In this document: positions 45,521 to 54,159 of the stretch, one piece after another | Layout: every line of letters begins with the position of its first letter | Position numbering within the stretch: position 1 is the stretch's first letter | Source of the DNA: JACVRW01 sp963826165 | Lineage (GTDB): Bacteria; Actinomycetota; Thermoleophilia; Solirubrobacterales; Thermoleophilaceae | DNA length: 64,000 nucleotides | Assembly (NCBI GenBank): GCA_963826165.1 | Contig: CAWGWC010000009.1 | Span: 62,001-126,000 of the forward strand | Direction: 5' to 3' | The notes under the pieces: generated by a model | Databases searched by the model: none | What the model was told of the DNA's origin: nothing | The model's input: only the letters and a program-made list of their open reading frames with translations | Translations under genes and position numbers: made by a program

Positions 45521-46336
45521 CTACGGCTCCTCGAGCAGGAGGGTGTCGAGCCCTCGCGTGAGCCCGGTGAGGCCGGGCGCCCGGCGCGCCGCGATCAGGG
45601 TGCCCGCAACGTAGGGCTCGGGTGTCCCGCCGGCGTCGTGGCGAATGGTCAGCCGCTCGTCGGGCAGCCCGAACACCACCTCGGTCGACACGACGAAGCT
45701 CGGCAGGCGCACGGAGTGCACCCGGGCGCCGCCGATGCCGGCTCCTCGTGCCTCCTGTGGTCCCTGGAGGTCCTCGATCGGGTGGCCGAGCTCGGGCCGG
45801 CGGACCTCGCCGAGCCGCTCGGCGAGCTCGCGGGCGGTGCCCGACGGGACGTCCGGCTTGGTGTCCTTCGCGTAGTCGATGACCTCCCACTGCGACAGGT
45901 GCCGGGCCGCGAGGAGGGCGGCGGCCTGGCACATCGCGGCAGTCAGCGAGAAGTTGCCCGACGCCACCACGCCGACCGAGCGTTCGCGCGCCGCCGAGTC
46001 GATCTGCTCGAAGTCCGCTGCGGTGAGTCCCGAGCTGCCGATCACCACGGCCACGCCGGCGCCGATCGCGGTCAGCGTGTTGTCCCTGACCGCTGTGGCG
46101 GAGGTGTAGTCGATCAGGACGTCGATGCCGTCGAGCGCCTCGCCGACGCTCGCGTACACCGGCACCCCCAGCGGCTCGCCGCCGAGCGCCTCGCCCAGAT
46201 CCCGGCCGGCCGCGGACCGGCTGACGGCCGACGTGAGGGTGAGGTCCGCTGCGTCGGCCACCCCACCCACGAGTGCCCGCCCGGTCCAGCCGGTGGCGCC
46301 CGCGATGCACACGGACAACGTCTCGGTCTCACTCAT
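45521..46336 (-). CDS. Dihydrodipicolinate reductase (DapB)-like protein with altered active site
   Basis: The 271-residue protein has a Rossmann start GATGWTGRALV, the ASGNFSLTAAM segment and PSGTARELA as in DapB. The catalytic segment of E. coli DapB (AHHRHK) aligns without gaps to YAKDTK at residues 155-160: the catalytic His159 is Ala and only the Lys remains. It may be an imine or related reductase rather than the lysine-pathway enzyme. There are no lysine genes around it. Confidence 0.8.
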   Translation of the reverse strand: MSETETLSVCIAGATGWTGRALVGGVADAADLTLTSAVSRSAAGRDLGEALGGEPLGVPVYASVGEALDGIDVLIDYTSATAVRDNTLTAIGAGVAVVIGSSGLTAADFEQIDSAARERSVGVVASGNFSLTAAMCQAAALLAARHLSQWEVIDYAKDTKPDVPSGTARELAERLGEVRRPELGHPIEDLQGPQEARGAGIGGARVHSVRLPSFVVSTEVVFGLPDERLTIRHDAGGTPEPYVAGTLIAARRAPGLTGLTRGLDTLLLEEP

Positions 46337-46364
46337 GGCGCGACGATCCCATAGGTTGGGCCGC

Positions 46365-47195
46365 GTGTGTCGCTGGCTTGCCTACTACGGCAACGAGATC
46401 CGGCCCGAGATGCTGCTCTACGAGACCAAGCACTCGCTGGTCGAGCAGAGCCGCCAGGGGAGGCTGGCCGGGAACCTGCCCAACGCGGACGGCTTCGGCC
46501 TGGGCTGGTACGGCGACCGGGAGCTGCCCGGGCTGTACCGCAGCGTGGCGCCGGCGTGGGGCGACAGGAACCTGCGCGAGCTGTCCAAGCAGATCTCCTC
46601 ACCGCTGTTCCTGGCTCACGTGCGCGCGGCCACGGGGACTCCGATCGAGCAGACCAATTGCCACCCCTTCCGCCACGGACGCTGGCTGTTCGTGCACAAC
46701 GGGTTCATCGACGGCTACGCGCGCGTCCGGCGCGACCTGATGCTCGAGGTCGACCCGGAGCTCTTTCCCGGCATCGAGGGCACCACTGACTCCGAGCTGA
46801 TGTTCCATCTGGCTCTGACCTTCGGGCTGAAGGACGACCCGCTCGGCGCTCTCGAGCGGATGGCCGGGTTCGTGGAGGCGACAGGGCATCGCCACGACGT
46901 GGCCGAGCCACTGCAGATGACCGTGGGCCTGAGTGACGGTGAGCGCGTCTACGCGGCCCGCTACGCCAGCGGACCGGTGGTCAACTCGCTGTTCGTGACC
47001 GAGGACGCCCGGGCGGTGCGCGAGCTCTACCCGGAGGACGAGCGCTTCAAGCAGCTCTCCGACGAGGCGCGCGCGATCGTCTCCGAGCCGCTCGGCGATC
47101 TGCCCGGCGTCTGGCGCGAGGTCGAGCCCGGCTCGGCGTTGATCGTCCAGCCGGGAGCCGACGAGATGCTCACCTTCAGGCCCCGGCCGCCGTAA
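46365..47195 (+). CDS. Class II glutamine amidotransferase (YafJ/EgtC-like)
   Basis: GTG 46365 is chosen because it places Cys at position 2 (VCRWLAYYG), the N-terminal nucleophile of Ntn amidotransferases. Other motifs are NADGFGLGWYG, FLAHVRAATGT, CHPFRHGRWLFVHNG and GTTDSELMFHLAL. Relatives include YafJ and EgtC; without egtB/egtD nearby, an ergothioneine role is not supported. It lies 28 bases from the divergent dapB-like start. Confidence 0.87.
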   Translation: MCRWLAYYGNEIRPEMLLYETKHSLVEQSRQGRLAGNLPNADGFGLGWYGDRELPGLYRSVAPAWGDRNLRELSKQISSPLFLAHVRAATGTPIEQTNCHPFRHGRWLFVHNGFIDGYARVRRDLMLEVDPELFPGIEGTTDSELMFHLALTFGLKDDPLGALERMAGFVEATGHRHDVAEPLQMTVGLSDGERVYAARYASGPVVNSLFVTEDARAVRELYPEDERFKQLSDEARAIVSEPLGDLPGVWREVEPGSALIVQPGADEMLTFRPRPP

Positions 47196-47224
47196 GTCTC
47201 GGAGGCGCGGCCGGTTAGCGGCCC

Positions 47225-47619
47225 ATGAACGACGAACTCGGGAAGCGCCACGCGTGGGTGGTGTGGGTCGTTGGCCTCGCCGTCTGTCTGCTGGCCGCGC
47301 CCGGGCCGGCGTCGGCGAGCGAGAAGCCGATCCGGGGCGGCACGTACTACGGAAGCAAGTACGGCATCGAGAACGGGCAGTTCCGTCAGGCCTACGCCGA
47401 ATTGGTCGTCTCCCGGGACGGCAAGAGCTTTGTACGGAGCGGCGAGCCTTACGTCAGCGTCCACTCACCGTGCGGAGCGAACGTTCCGCTGACCTCCGCG
47501 ATCCGCATCCGCCCCGACGGCTGAGGCTGCACGGCCGCTTCACCGAGAGGTGGTCGGTCCGACTCGTCATCCGGCTGCGCCCCGGCTTCTGCGGCGTGCC
47601 CCGCACCGCTCCGCTCTAG
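47225..47619 (+). pseudogene. Small exported protein, frameshifted near its end
   Basis: An intact signal peptide (about 1-31, ending ASAS) leads into a beta-rich region with GGTYYGSKYG and YVSVHSPCGANVPLTS. The frame stops at 47524 just after IRIRPDG. A one-base change brings in GRFTERWSVRLVIRLRPGFCGVPRTAPL, split here, which reads like the natural continuation and a second Cys partner. It ends at the TAG at 47619. It is probably a 130-residue secreted protein broken by mutation or sequence error. Confidence 0.55.
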
Positions 47620-48182
47620 CCCGGCGTGCCGATGCGGTAGTGGAGGTGGACCACGCCACTCCTGAACCGGCGCTCATCCCGGAGCTGTAGCCGCGCGCGC
47701 ACCCGGTCTGGCAGTGCGCGCTTGCCGCCCCCGACGAGGATCGGGTTGAGGAACAGGTGGCACTCGTCGACGAGACCCGCGGCGATGGCCTGGCCGGCGA
47801 TCTCAGCACCACCGATCGAGATGTCGGTTACCGCCGTCTCCTTGAGCTGCCGAATCGCGCCGGGATCGAACTCGCTATCGATCCGCGCCCTTGCGATGGT
47901 CAGCGTCTTCAGCGTCCGGGAGTAGACGATCTTCTCGGCGGCCTGCCAGAGCTCGGCGAAGGCCCGAGCCCCGGCCGGCTGATCAGGGCCGGTGCCGGCC
48001 GTCTCCCAGTAGGCCATGGTCTCGTACATCCGGCGGCCGTAGAGGTAGGTGCCGATCGGCCGCTCGAGGTCATTGACGGCGGCCAGCACCTCGGCATCCG
48101 GCGCAGCCCAGTCGAAGGCACCCTGTTCGTCCTCGACGTATCCGTCGAGCGAGGCGATCGCTGAGTAGATGAGCTTGGCCAT
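47616..48182 (-). CDS. RibD C-terminal / dihydrofolate reductase-like protein
   Basis: ATG 48182 gives 188 residues starting MAKLIYSAIASLDGYVED, the typical start of stand-alone RibD-C/DHFR-like proteins. Further motifs are TYLYGRRMYETM, DISIGGAEIAGQAIAAGLVDE and LFLNPILVGGGKRALP. It would bind NADPH and reduce an unknown substrate. It converges with the broken small gene, overlapping its end by 4 bases. Confidence 0.88.
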   Translation of the reverse strand: MAKLIYSAIASLDGYVEDEQGAFDWAAPDAEVLAAVNDLERPIGTYLYGRRMYETMAYWETAGTGPDQPAGARAFAELWQAAEKIVYSRTLKTLTIARARIDSEFDPGAIRQLKETAVTDISIGGAEIAGQAIAAGLVDECHLFLNPILVGGGKRALPDRVRARLQLRDERRFRSGVVHLHYRIGTPG

Positions 48183-48248
48183 GTCGATGCGACCGCGTTC
48201 CCGCCCCAAACTCATCGAGCTCGGTCGCACGGCATACAGTCCGGCGTC

Positions 48249-48770
48249 ATGGCGGCTTCCGGGGACGTCCTGAGATTCGTTGACGGCAGCGAGTTTCGGA
48301 TCACGAAGGCGGCGGCCGATACCAACGGCGAGTATCTGGAGATGGAGTGGTGGCTGCCGCCGTCGACGCAGACGCCTCCGAAACACATCCATCCCCAGCA
48401 GCGAGAGGACTACGAGGTGCTCGAGGGTGCCTTTGAGGTCTTCGTGCGCGATGGGTGGCGCACGGTGGTCGCCGGGGAGTCGGCCTCGGCGCCCGCTGGT
48501 GAGGTGCATACGTTCCGAGTCGGCGACGAGGCCGTGCGCATTCGCAACGTGCACGCACCTGCGCTCGACTTCGAGGACTACTTCGCCACGGAGTCCGCGC
48601 TGATGGAGGCCGGGAGGATCCGAAGCTATTCGAGCCCCCGGGCCGTCCTGCACTACGCGGTGCTGCTCGACCAGTACCGCGACTGCATGGTGATGGCGAG
48701 CCCGCTGCTGCGGGGTCTGATCACGGTGCTCGCCCCGCTTGGACGGCGCCTGGGTTTCGGGCCGCCGTGA
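48249..48770 (+). CDS. Cupin-domain protein
   Basis: The 173-residue protein has cupin motif 1 PPKHIHPQQREDYEVLEGAFEVF, split as HIHPQQRE with metal-ligand His/His/Glu, and motif 2 SAPAGEVHTFRVGD with the last His. A helical C-terminal part of about 70 residues follows. Function unknown. It diverges from the RibD-C-like gene with 66 bases between starts. Confidence 0.85.
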   Translation: MAASGDVLRFVDGSEFRITKAAADTNGEYLEMEWWLPPSTQTPPKHIHPQQREDYEVLEGAFEVFVRDGWRTVVAGESASAPAGEVHTFRVGDEAVRIRNVHAPALDFEDYFATESALMEAGRIRSYSSPRAVLHYAVLLDQYRDCMVMASPLLRGLITVLAPLGRRLGFGPP

Positions 48771-48784
48771 GGTACTCGTCTGAG

Positions 48785-48858
<74 letters not shown>

Positions 48859-48890
48859 CCGCGGCAGACGATAGCCCCACCGGCGCGTCG

Positions 48891-49478
48891 CTACTCGTCC
48901 TCGTAGAGGGATTCGCGGGCCAGCTCGGCCCCGCGTGCGCCGAAGAGGCGCACCTCCACGTAATCGCCGGTGTAGGCGTCGAGCGAGACGAGGGTGAAGC
49001 GGTTGTCCACGAGGGTGCACTGGTCGGTGGTGTCGGGGCCGAGCTCGGTGCTGGCCGCCGCGCCGTTGGGCACGAGCGAGACGCCCCACACGAGCGTGAT
49101 GATCCCGCGGCGGCCCTCGGTGCCGCGCCAGTGGCCGATCTCGGCGTCGGAGAGGTCGAGCGTCCAGTCCGGGTTCTCCTCGGCCGTCTCCTCGGTGAAG
49201 TCGGCCTCGGCGGTGAAGTCGGCCGCCTGGGCTCCCTCGTGCTCTCGCGTGTAGGAGACGAAGCCGAACCACTCGCCGCCCCCTTCGGCGGGCGCCGTGG
49301 CCGGTACGTACGTGCGCCCGCCCCAGGTGCGGTCGGGGAACCAGGTGATCTCTCCGATCTCGGTCTCGCACGCCTTCTCGAAGGACTCACTCAGCACCTC
49401 GCCCCAGCGCCCGTAGGGCAGCGGCTCCTGAGGCGGCTCGGCGGCGAACAGAGGGATCTGGCGGGCGACTGGGGGCAC
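48891..49478 (-). CDS. Acidic protein of unknown function
   Basis: GTG 49478 is chosen because it lies 14 bases after the galT stop; upstream in-frame sequence is Arg-rich and antisense-like. The 195-residue soluble protein is rich in Glu, Asp, Thr and Trp, with EITWFPDRTWGGRTYVPA and EIGHWRGTEGRRGIITLVWGVSLV. No signal peptide and no family recognised. It is read with galT on the minus strand. Confidence 0.65.
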   Translation of the reverse strand: MPPVARQIPLFAAEPPQEPLPYGRWGEVLSESFEKACETEIGEITWFPDRTWGGRTYVPATAPAEGGGEWFGFVSYTREHEGAQAADFTAEADFTEETAEENPDWTLDLSDAEIGHWRGTEGRRGIITLVWGVSLVPNGAAASTELGPDTTDQCTLVDNRFTLVSLDAYTGDYVEVRLFGARGAELARESLYEDE

Positions 49479-49492
49479 GGCGCGGCGGGACG

Positions 49493-50479
49493 CTACACGC
49501 TTGTGCCGCGCAGCCGCTCGGCCGCGTCCTCGGGCGCCAGCACGTTCAGGTGCACGCCGGTTCCGATCTCGAGACCGGCGAGTTGCGACAGCCGCGGGAG
49601 GATCTCGATCCGCCAGCAGAAGCGCTCGGCGTCCCGCGGCGCAGTGCGCACCCACATGTTCAACGGGGGCAGCGTGCCGAGGGCGGCGCCCAGCCGCGAG
49701 AGGGTGTCGTGCAGCAGCCGCCCGCCGAGCGGGCCGTCGTCGGAGAAGCGCGGGGCTGGCCGGCGGGGCACGATCTGGAGGTGGAAGGGCACCCGCGAGC
49801 CGAACGGGCAGAGGGCCACGGCCTCGTCGTCGATGGCGACTATGCGGTCGCGACGGCGCACCTCCTCCTGGAGCAGGTCCTCGAGCAGGTTGCGGCCCTG
49901 GGTCCGGTCCGAGTAGGCGGTGAAGCGCTCGCGCTCGCGCGCCACCGCGGCCGGCACGAAGGGAAGGGCGTACAGCTGGGCGTGCGTGTGGGGCAGCGAG
50001 GCACCTGCCTCCTTGCCCTCGTTGACGATCACGTGCACGTAGGCGGCGTCCGAGTGCTCGCGCATGCGCCCGCGCCAGACGGACATCGCCGCCTCCACCT
50101 GCTCGGGCTCGAGCTCGGCGAGCGAGCTCACCGGATCGGGCGCGTTGACGATCACCTCGTGTGCTCCGAGGGCGGGCTGGCTGGCGAACAGGTCGGGCTC
50201 GCCGCGGCCGCTCGAGAGCGGATCGGCCGTGTCGCCGGCCTCGCCCGGCGACAGCGCGGGATAGAGGTTGGGCACCACCCGCACCCGCCAGCTGCCGTTG
50301 TCGCGCAGCGCGAAGACCTCCGGCGGCGTGCGGTCCTCGTGCCCGGCGGCGAAGGGATCGGTCTCGGGATCGATCTGTGCCCGCGGGTTGACGTCGAGAA
50401 ACGCGCCGGGACGCGAGCCTCGCTCCCCCGCGACGATCACCTTGAGGCCGGACAACGGGTCGATCCGCAGCTCAGGCAA
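49493..50479 (-). CDS. galT: Galactose-1-phosphate uridylyltransferase-like (HIT superfamily)
   Basis: TTG 50479 overlaps the GNAT stop by 8 bases and gives 328 residues beginning LPELRIDPLSG, the usual GalT start. The motifs are VRVVPNLYPALS, GAHEVIVNAPDP and the nucleotidyl-transfer site LPHTHAQLYALPFVP, with His-x-His-x-Gln. This differs slightly from the usual HPHGQ. NMWVRTAP and CWRIEILPRL lie in the C-terminal half. It may use galactose-1-P or another hexose-1-P. No galK or galE is nearby. Confidence 0.82.
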   Translation of the reverse strand: MPELRIDPLSGLKVIVAGERGSRPGAFLDVNPRAQIDPETDPFAAGHEDRTPPEVFALRDNGSWRVRVVPNLYPALSPGEAGDTADPLSSGRGEPDLFASQPALGAHEVIVNAPDPVSSLAELEPEQVEAAMSVWRGRMREHSDAAYVHVIVNEGKEAGASLPHTHAQLYALPFVPAAVARERERFTAYSDRTQGRNLLEDLLQEEVRRRDRIVAIDDEAVALCPFGSRVPFHLQIVPRRPAPRFSDDGPLGGRLLHDTLSRLGAALGTLPPLNMWVRTAPRDAERFCWRIEILPRLSQLAGLEIGTGVHLNVLAPEDAAERLRGTSV

Positions 50480-50897
50480 GGCGCTTCTCCATCGACACGT
50501 GCTCGATTCCCTCCTCCACGAACCGGGCGCCCTGTTCGGTGTACCCGGCGCGCCGGTAGAGCTCGAGGGCGTAGGTCTGCGCGTGGAGGGAGATGGCCTC
50601 CGCACCGGCGTCTCGGGCCGCGCGGTCGGCCTCGCCGAGAATCGCGGCGGCCACGCCGTTGCCGCGCTGGCCGGGCTCGACGGCCAGGCGTCCCAGCCGG
50701 GCAACCGGGCCACGGAAGAGCAGCCGGCACGTGCCGATCACGCGGTCGCCCTCCACCGCGACGATGTGCGTGGCCTCCGGGTCGCGCCCGTCACGGTCGG
50801 CCTGGACCGACACTCCCTGCTCGCCGCAGAAGACGCGCTCGCGCAGGCCCAGGGCGTCGTCGAGCTCCTGATCGGTGCGGGGTCGGCGAACCTCCAT
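50472..50897 (-). CDS. GNAT N-acetyltransferase
   Basis: ATG 50897 gives 141 residues with the ElaA-like/GNAT pattern LRERVFCGEQGVSVQADRDG, THIVAVEGDRVIGTCRLLF, and the acetyl-CoA loop VEPGQRGNGVAAAIL. It ends with YRRAGYTEQGARFVEEGIEHVSM. Substrate unknown. Placed between the TlpA-like lipoprotein and galT with an overlap on galT. Confidence 0.88.
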   Translation of the reverse strand: MEVRRPRTDQELDDALGLRERVFCGEQGVSVQADRDGRDPEATHIVAVEGDRVIGTCRLLFRGPVARLGRLAVEPGQRGNGVAAAILGEADRAARDAGAEAISLHAQTYALELYRRAGYTEQGARFVEEGIEHVSMEKRLA

Positions 50898-50907
50898 AGC
50901 GGCCGGC

Positions 50908-51405
50908 TCAGCGCGTGTAGCGATCGATGTCCTCGGCCAGCTTCTGCTCACTCGCATACCCGCCCTGGTGGACGAAGGCCAGCTCACCCTCCGAGTCGTA
51001 GAACGCGGTGGTGGGGAAGGCCTGCACGCCGTTGAAGGAGGCCGCGACCTCGAGGTCCGGGTCGCGGAAGTGAGGAAAGGGAACCGGGTTCTCACGGAGG
51101 AAGTCCTCTGCGCCGTCATCGTTGTCGTTGGAGTTCACTCCCAGGAAGGTGACCTCGCCTGAGCGCTTCTCGGCCTGCTTGCGAAAGAACGGGAACTCGT
51201 AGCGGCAGGGTCCGCACCAGGAGGCCCACTTGTTGACCACCACGGGCCGGCCCTCCTCCTTGTCCAGCCGAGCTTCGAAGGCCTCGCGTCCGCCGTCGAG
51301 GAGGCGAATCTGCGCAGAGTCGGGCGGAGGCGAAGGACTGGAGTCGTCCGAAGAGCTGCAGCCGGCGAGCGCCAGGAGGACGAGCAAAGGTGCCAGACGA
51401 CGCAC
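50908..51405 (-). CDS. TlpA/ResA-like thiol-disulfide lipoprotein
   Basis: GTG 51405 gives 165 residues with a short signal peptide and lipobox LALAGC. A thioredoxin fold follows, with active site WCGPC, NKWASW before it and the cis-Pro segment FPTTAFYD. Proteins of this type keep apocytochrome c haem-binding cysteines reduced or act in wall redox. It may serve the cytochrome c maturation genes at 59-61 kb, but that link is an inference. Confidence 0.9.
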   Translation of the reverse strand: MRRLAPLLVLLALAGCSSSDDSSPSPPPDSAQIRLLDGGREAFEARLDKEEGRPVVVNKWASWCGPCRYEFPFFRKQAEKRSGEVTFLGVNSNDNDDGAEDFLRENPVPFPHFRDPDLEVAASFNGVQAFPTTAFYDSEGELAFVHQGGYASEQKLAEDIDRYTR

Positions 51406-51589
51406 ACGGCAAGGATGGCAGACCCTATTTCGCCGATCGTGTGCTGTAATGGTGGTGCCGCCGTCCACAAGGACCTGGCAGCCCGTCGCTCGCGGGAAGG
51501 TTAGAGCGGCAGGCATTGACGGGCGGCCTCGCTGCATCCTCGAAGGACCAGCCCGGCTCGCCCCCCTTACCGAGAACGACTGCCCAATC

Positions 51590-54139
51590 GTGGCTGACAT
51601 CACCTCCGTGGCCGAGGCCTCGCCGGTTTCCGCCGAGGACCTCAAGCGCGCCGAAGACTTTGCGCGCGAGCCCTTCGTGCTCGAAGCCGAGTCGCCCGAG
51701 GTGGCGCTCGCGCCCGGCGGCGCCAGGCGCATGGCCTTCGATGATGCCGTCGCCGAGATCGACGCCGGCCTCGAAGAGCCGTCGGTCGAGTGGCGGCGCA
51801 AGTACTCGCTCATCCTGGGGCTCGAGCGGCTGCTGGCCGAGGACGAGCCGCATCTGGTGGACGGCACGAAGCTGTCCGCGCACCAGGTGGACGCGCTGTC
51901 GGGCACGCTGATCGCCCTCACCGCCGAGCTGCTGCTCAAGACATCGCGCAACGGGCGCTCCTCGGCGAACGGCAGCGAGGAGCTCCACACGGGCGAGGTG
52001 GAGATCGAGGGCGACGAGCTGACCGACGAGGAACCACTCGACTGGGACCCGGCCGAGGCGGCGGAGGAAGAGGAGGCGGCCGAGGCGGTGACCGAGGACC
52101 CGGGCGCCGCGCGGCGCTTCTGGTTCGAGCACGCCACCGGGGCCGGCAAGACCGTCGCCGCGCTCGGCTTCGCCGAGGCCTCGCGCACGGGCGGCGTGCT
52201 CATCCTCACCCATCGCCGCAACCTCGTGGACCAGTTCCTCGGCGAGCTGCGCGACCGCGGGTACAAGGACCGAATCTCACCGCCGCTGTTGCGGAGCGCC
52301 GGCGAGCCCAGGGCCGGCGGGCCGGTGACGGTGGAGACCTACCAGTGGTTCGTGCGCAACGCCGGAAAGGTCTCCGACGCCTACACGGTGGTCATCTGCG
52401 ACGAGGCGCACACCGCACTCGGCGAGAAGACGAGCGCGGCGATCCGGCAATGGGTGGGACCGGTGTTCGTGGGCATGACCGCCACCGGCGCGCTGATCGC
52501 CCGGCACGTAACCGACCTCTTCCCCACGCAGACGTCGCGCTTCGACCTGGCCCAGGCCGCGCGCCGCGGCGTGATCGCGCCGCTGCGCTGCGTTCGCATC
52601 CCCCCGGGCGTCGGCGTCCGCTCGATCGCCAACGTGCCGCTGCGGCGCGGCGAGGTCGATCAGGACTTCGACCAGGAGGAGCTGGCTGCCCTCCTCGACC
52701 AGACGCCCTTCAACCTGGCCGTGGCCGATCTCTACAAGACCCGCTTCAAGGACCTGCCCGGCGTGGTCTACTCCGCCGGCGTGCGTCACGCCCACAACGT
52801 GGCAGCGGCCTTCCGAGAGGCCGGCATGAAGGCCCAGGCCGTGTCCGGCGAGACACCCAAGCGCGAGCTCACCCGCATCCTGGCCGGCTACGAGCGCGGC
52901 GAGATCGACGTCTTGGTCAACGCGCAGCTCCTGGCCGAGGGCTGGAACTCGCCGCGGGCCACGGTCTGCATGCACCTGGCTCCCACGGCGTCACGGCGCA
53001 TCTATCAGCAGCGCGTGGGCCGGGTGACCCGCCGCACCCCGGGCAAGGAGGCCGGCATCATCGTGGACTTCGTCCACCCGGCCACGCCCAACGACGATCC
53101 GGTGGTCACCCTGCACTCGCTGCTCGACCGCGACGTCTACCGCGGCGGTGCCATCGTCGTCGGGCCCGTCCGCCGCGGCCGCGGCCGGCGCCTTCGCGTC
53201 GAGCGCCGCGTGGTGCCGGTCACGGCCGACGAGGAGCGCCGGGCCCAGGTCTTCGAGCGCGAGCTGTGGCGCATGGCGGTCGAGCACCTCACCTGGGGCC
53301 AGCAGCAGGCCTGGGCCATGCTGGCCGGCGCCCGCGTGGCCTCCAACAACTGGCGCCGCGCGAAGGCGATGCTGCACTTCGATTCCACCGGCGAGCTGCG
53401 GCGACTGTTCCTCGTCACCTGCCTGCGGCGCAACCGCAACACCCAGCTGCGCCTGCGCGCGCTGGCCGAAGTGGGCAACCTGCGCGACGCCGAGGCCTTC
53501 GACGACGCCGTGGAGATCCTGGGCGGCTGGTCGCGCGACGAGCGCCGCGAGGGCGTGAAGGTCCTTCTTCAGTCACTCACCGAGAGGCAGATCGGCAGGC
53601 GCGACCAGGCGGCCCGCTGGCTCTGGCACCTCGCCGAGTACTCGCGCGAGGTCCACGAGGAGTACGCGGTGCAGCGCTGGCCCGAGACCAAGCGTCTGCT
53701 GGGGCTGCTCGTGAACTCGGCCGGCGCGGCCCACGCCCGCAACGCCCGCCGCCTGGTGCAGGCCGCGCGCAAGCAGGACAGGCGGCTGTCGGCGGCTCTG
53801 CTGGCCGCGGCCCTGGCCCACACGCCGGAGGCCCAGCAGGTGCTGGACGGCGCGCGCATGCGGATGGCCCGCAAGCCGAGCGCGCTGGCCCGTGAGCTGC
53901 TGCGCAACTTCCCGAAGGGCAAGCGCAAGCGTGGTGGCCGGCGGCGCAAGCGCAAGGGCTCCGGAGGCGGACGGGGAGCGCAGGAGGCCGGCGGAGCGGC
54001 CGTGGTGCAGGCCAATGGCCAGGCGCCACCCGAGGCCGAGGACGCCGACTCGACCGACGCCGACTCGACGGACGCGGAGTCCAGCGACTCCGATGACGCC
54101 GGAACGGGCGGCGAGAGTCCGGCCCGCGACGCCGCCTAG
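51590..54139 (+). CDS. Large SF2 DEAD/DEAH helicase with acidic insert and helical C-terminal region
   Basis: GTG 51590 gives 849 residues. A Q-motif-like LSAHQVDALSGT (about 95-106) is separated from Walker A ATGAGKT (182-188) by a Glu/Asp-rich insert (about 130-172). Then come DEAH (271-274), GMTATG (295-300), QLLAEGWNSPRA and motif VI QQRVGRVTRR. About 330 residues follow with alpha-helical repeats, a basic tail KGKRKRGGRRRKRK and an Asp/Ser-rich end. It probably acts on RNA or DNA; no nuclease domain or partner gene is seen. An upstream ATG at 51449 is less likely. Confidence 0.85.
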   Translation: MADITSVAEASPVSAEDLKRAEDFAREPFVLEAESPEVALAPGGARRMAFDDAVAEIDAGLEEPSVEWRRKYSLILGLERLLAEDEPHLVDGTKLSAHQVDALSGTLIALTAELLLKTSRNGRSSANGSEELHTGEVEIEGDELTDEEPLDWDPAEAAEEEEAAEAVTEDPGAARRFWFEHATGAGKTVAALGFAEASRTGGVLILTHRRNLVDQFLGELRDRGYKDRISPPLLRSAGEPRAGGPVTVETYQWFVRNAGKVSDAYTVVICDEAHTALGEKTSAAIRQWVGPVFVGMTATGALIARHVTDLFPTQTSRFDLAQAARRGVIAPLRCVRIPPGVGVRSIANVPLRRGEVDQDFDQEELAALLDQTPFNLAVADLYKTRFKDLPGVVYSAGVRHAHNVAAAFREAGMKAQAVSGETPKRELTRILAGYERGEIDVLVNAQLLAEGWNSPRATVCMHLAPTASRRIYQQRVGRVTRRTPGKEAGIIVDFVHPATPNDDPVVTLHSLLDRDVYRGGAIVVGPVRRGRGRRLRVERRVVPVTADEERRAQVFERELWRMAVEHLTWGQQQAWAMLAGARVASNNWRRAKAMLHFDSTGELRRLFLVTCLRRNRNTQLRLRALAEVGNLRDAEAFDDAVEILGGWSRDERREGVKVLLQSLTERQIGRRDQAARWLWHLAEYSREVHEEYAVQRWPETKRLLGLLVNSAGAAHARNARRLVQAARKQDRRLSAALLAAALAHTPEAQQVLDGARMRMARKPSALARELLRNFPKGKRKRGGRRRKRKGSGGGRGAQEAGGAAVVQANGQAPPEAEDADSTDADSTDAESSDSDDAGTGGESPARDAA

Positions 54140-54159
54140 GACCGCGACGCCGCCTAGGA
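54124..54159. repeat. 18-bp tandem duplication holding both convergent stop codons
   Basis: The unit CCGCGACGCCGCCTAGGA occurs twice in direct succession. The CCTAGG palindrome in each copy reads TAG on both strands: copy 1 provides the helicase stop and copy 2 the birA stop. A partial third copy (CCGC) follows. Confidence 0.9.

Noticed and set aside
51590..54139. Phage-defence system around the helicase
   Set aside because: The flanking genes are a TlpA-like lipoprotein, a GNAT protein, galT and birA. No nuclease, TIR, methylase or toxin domain is present.
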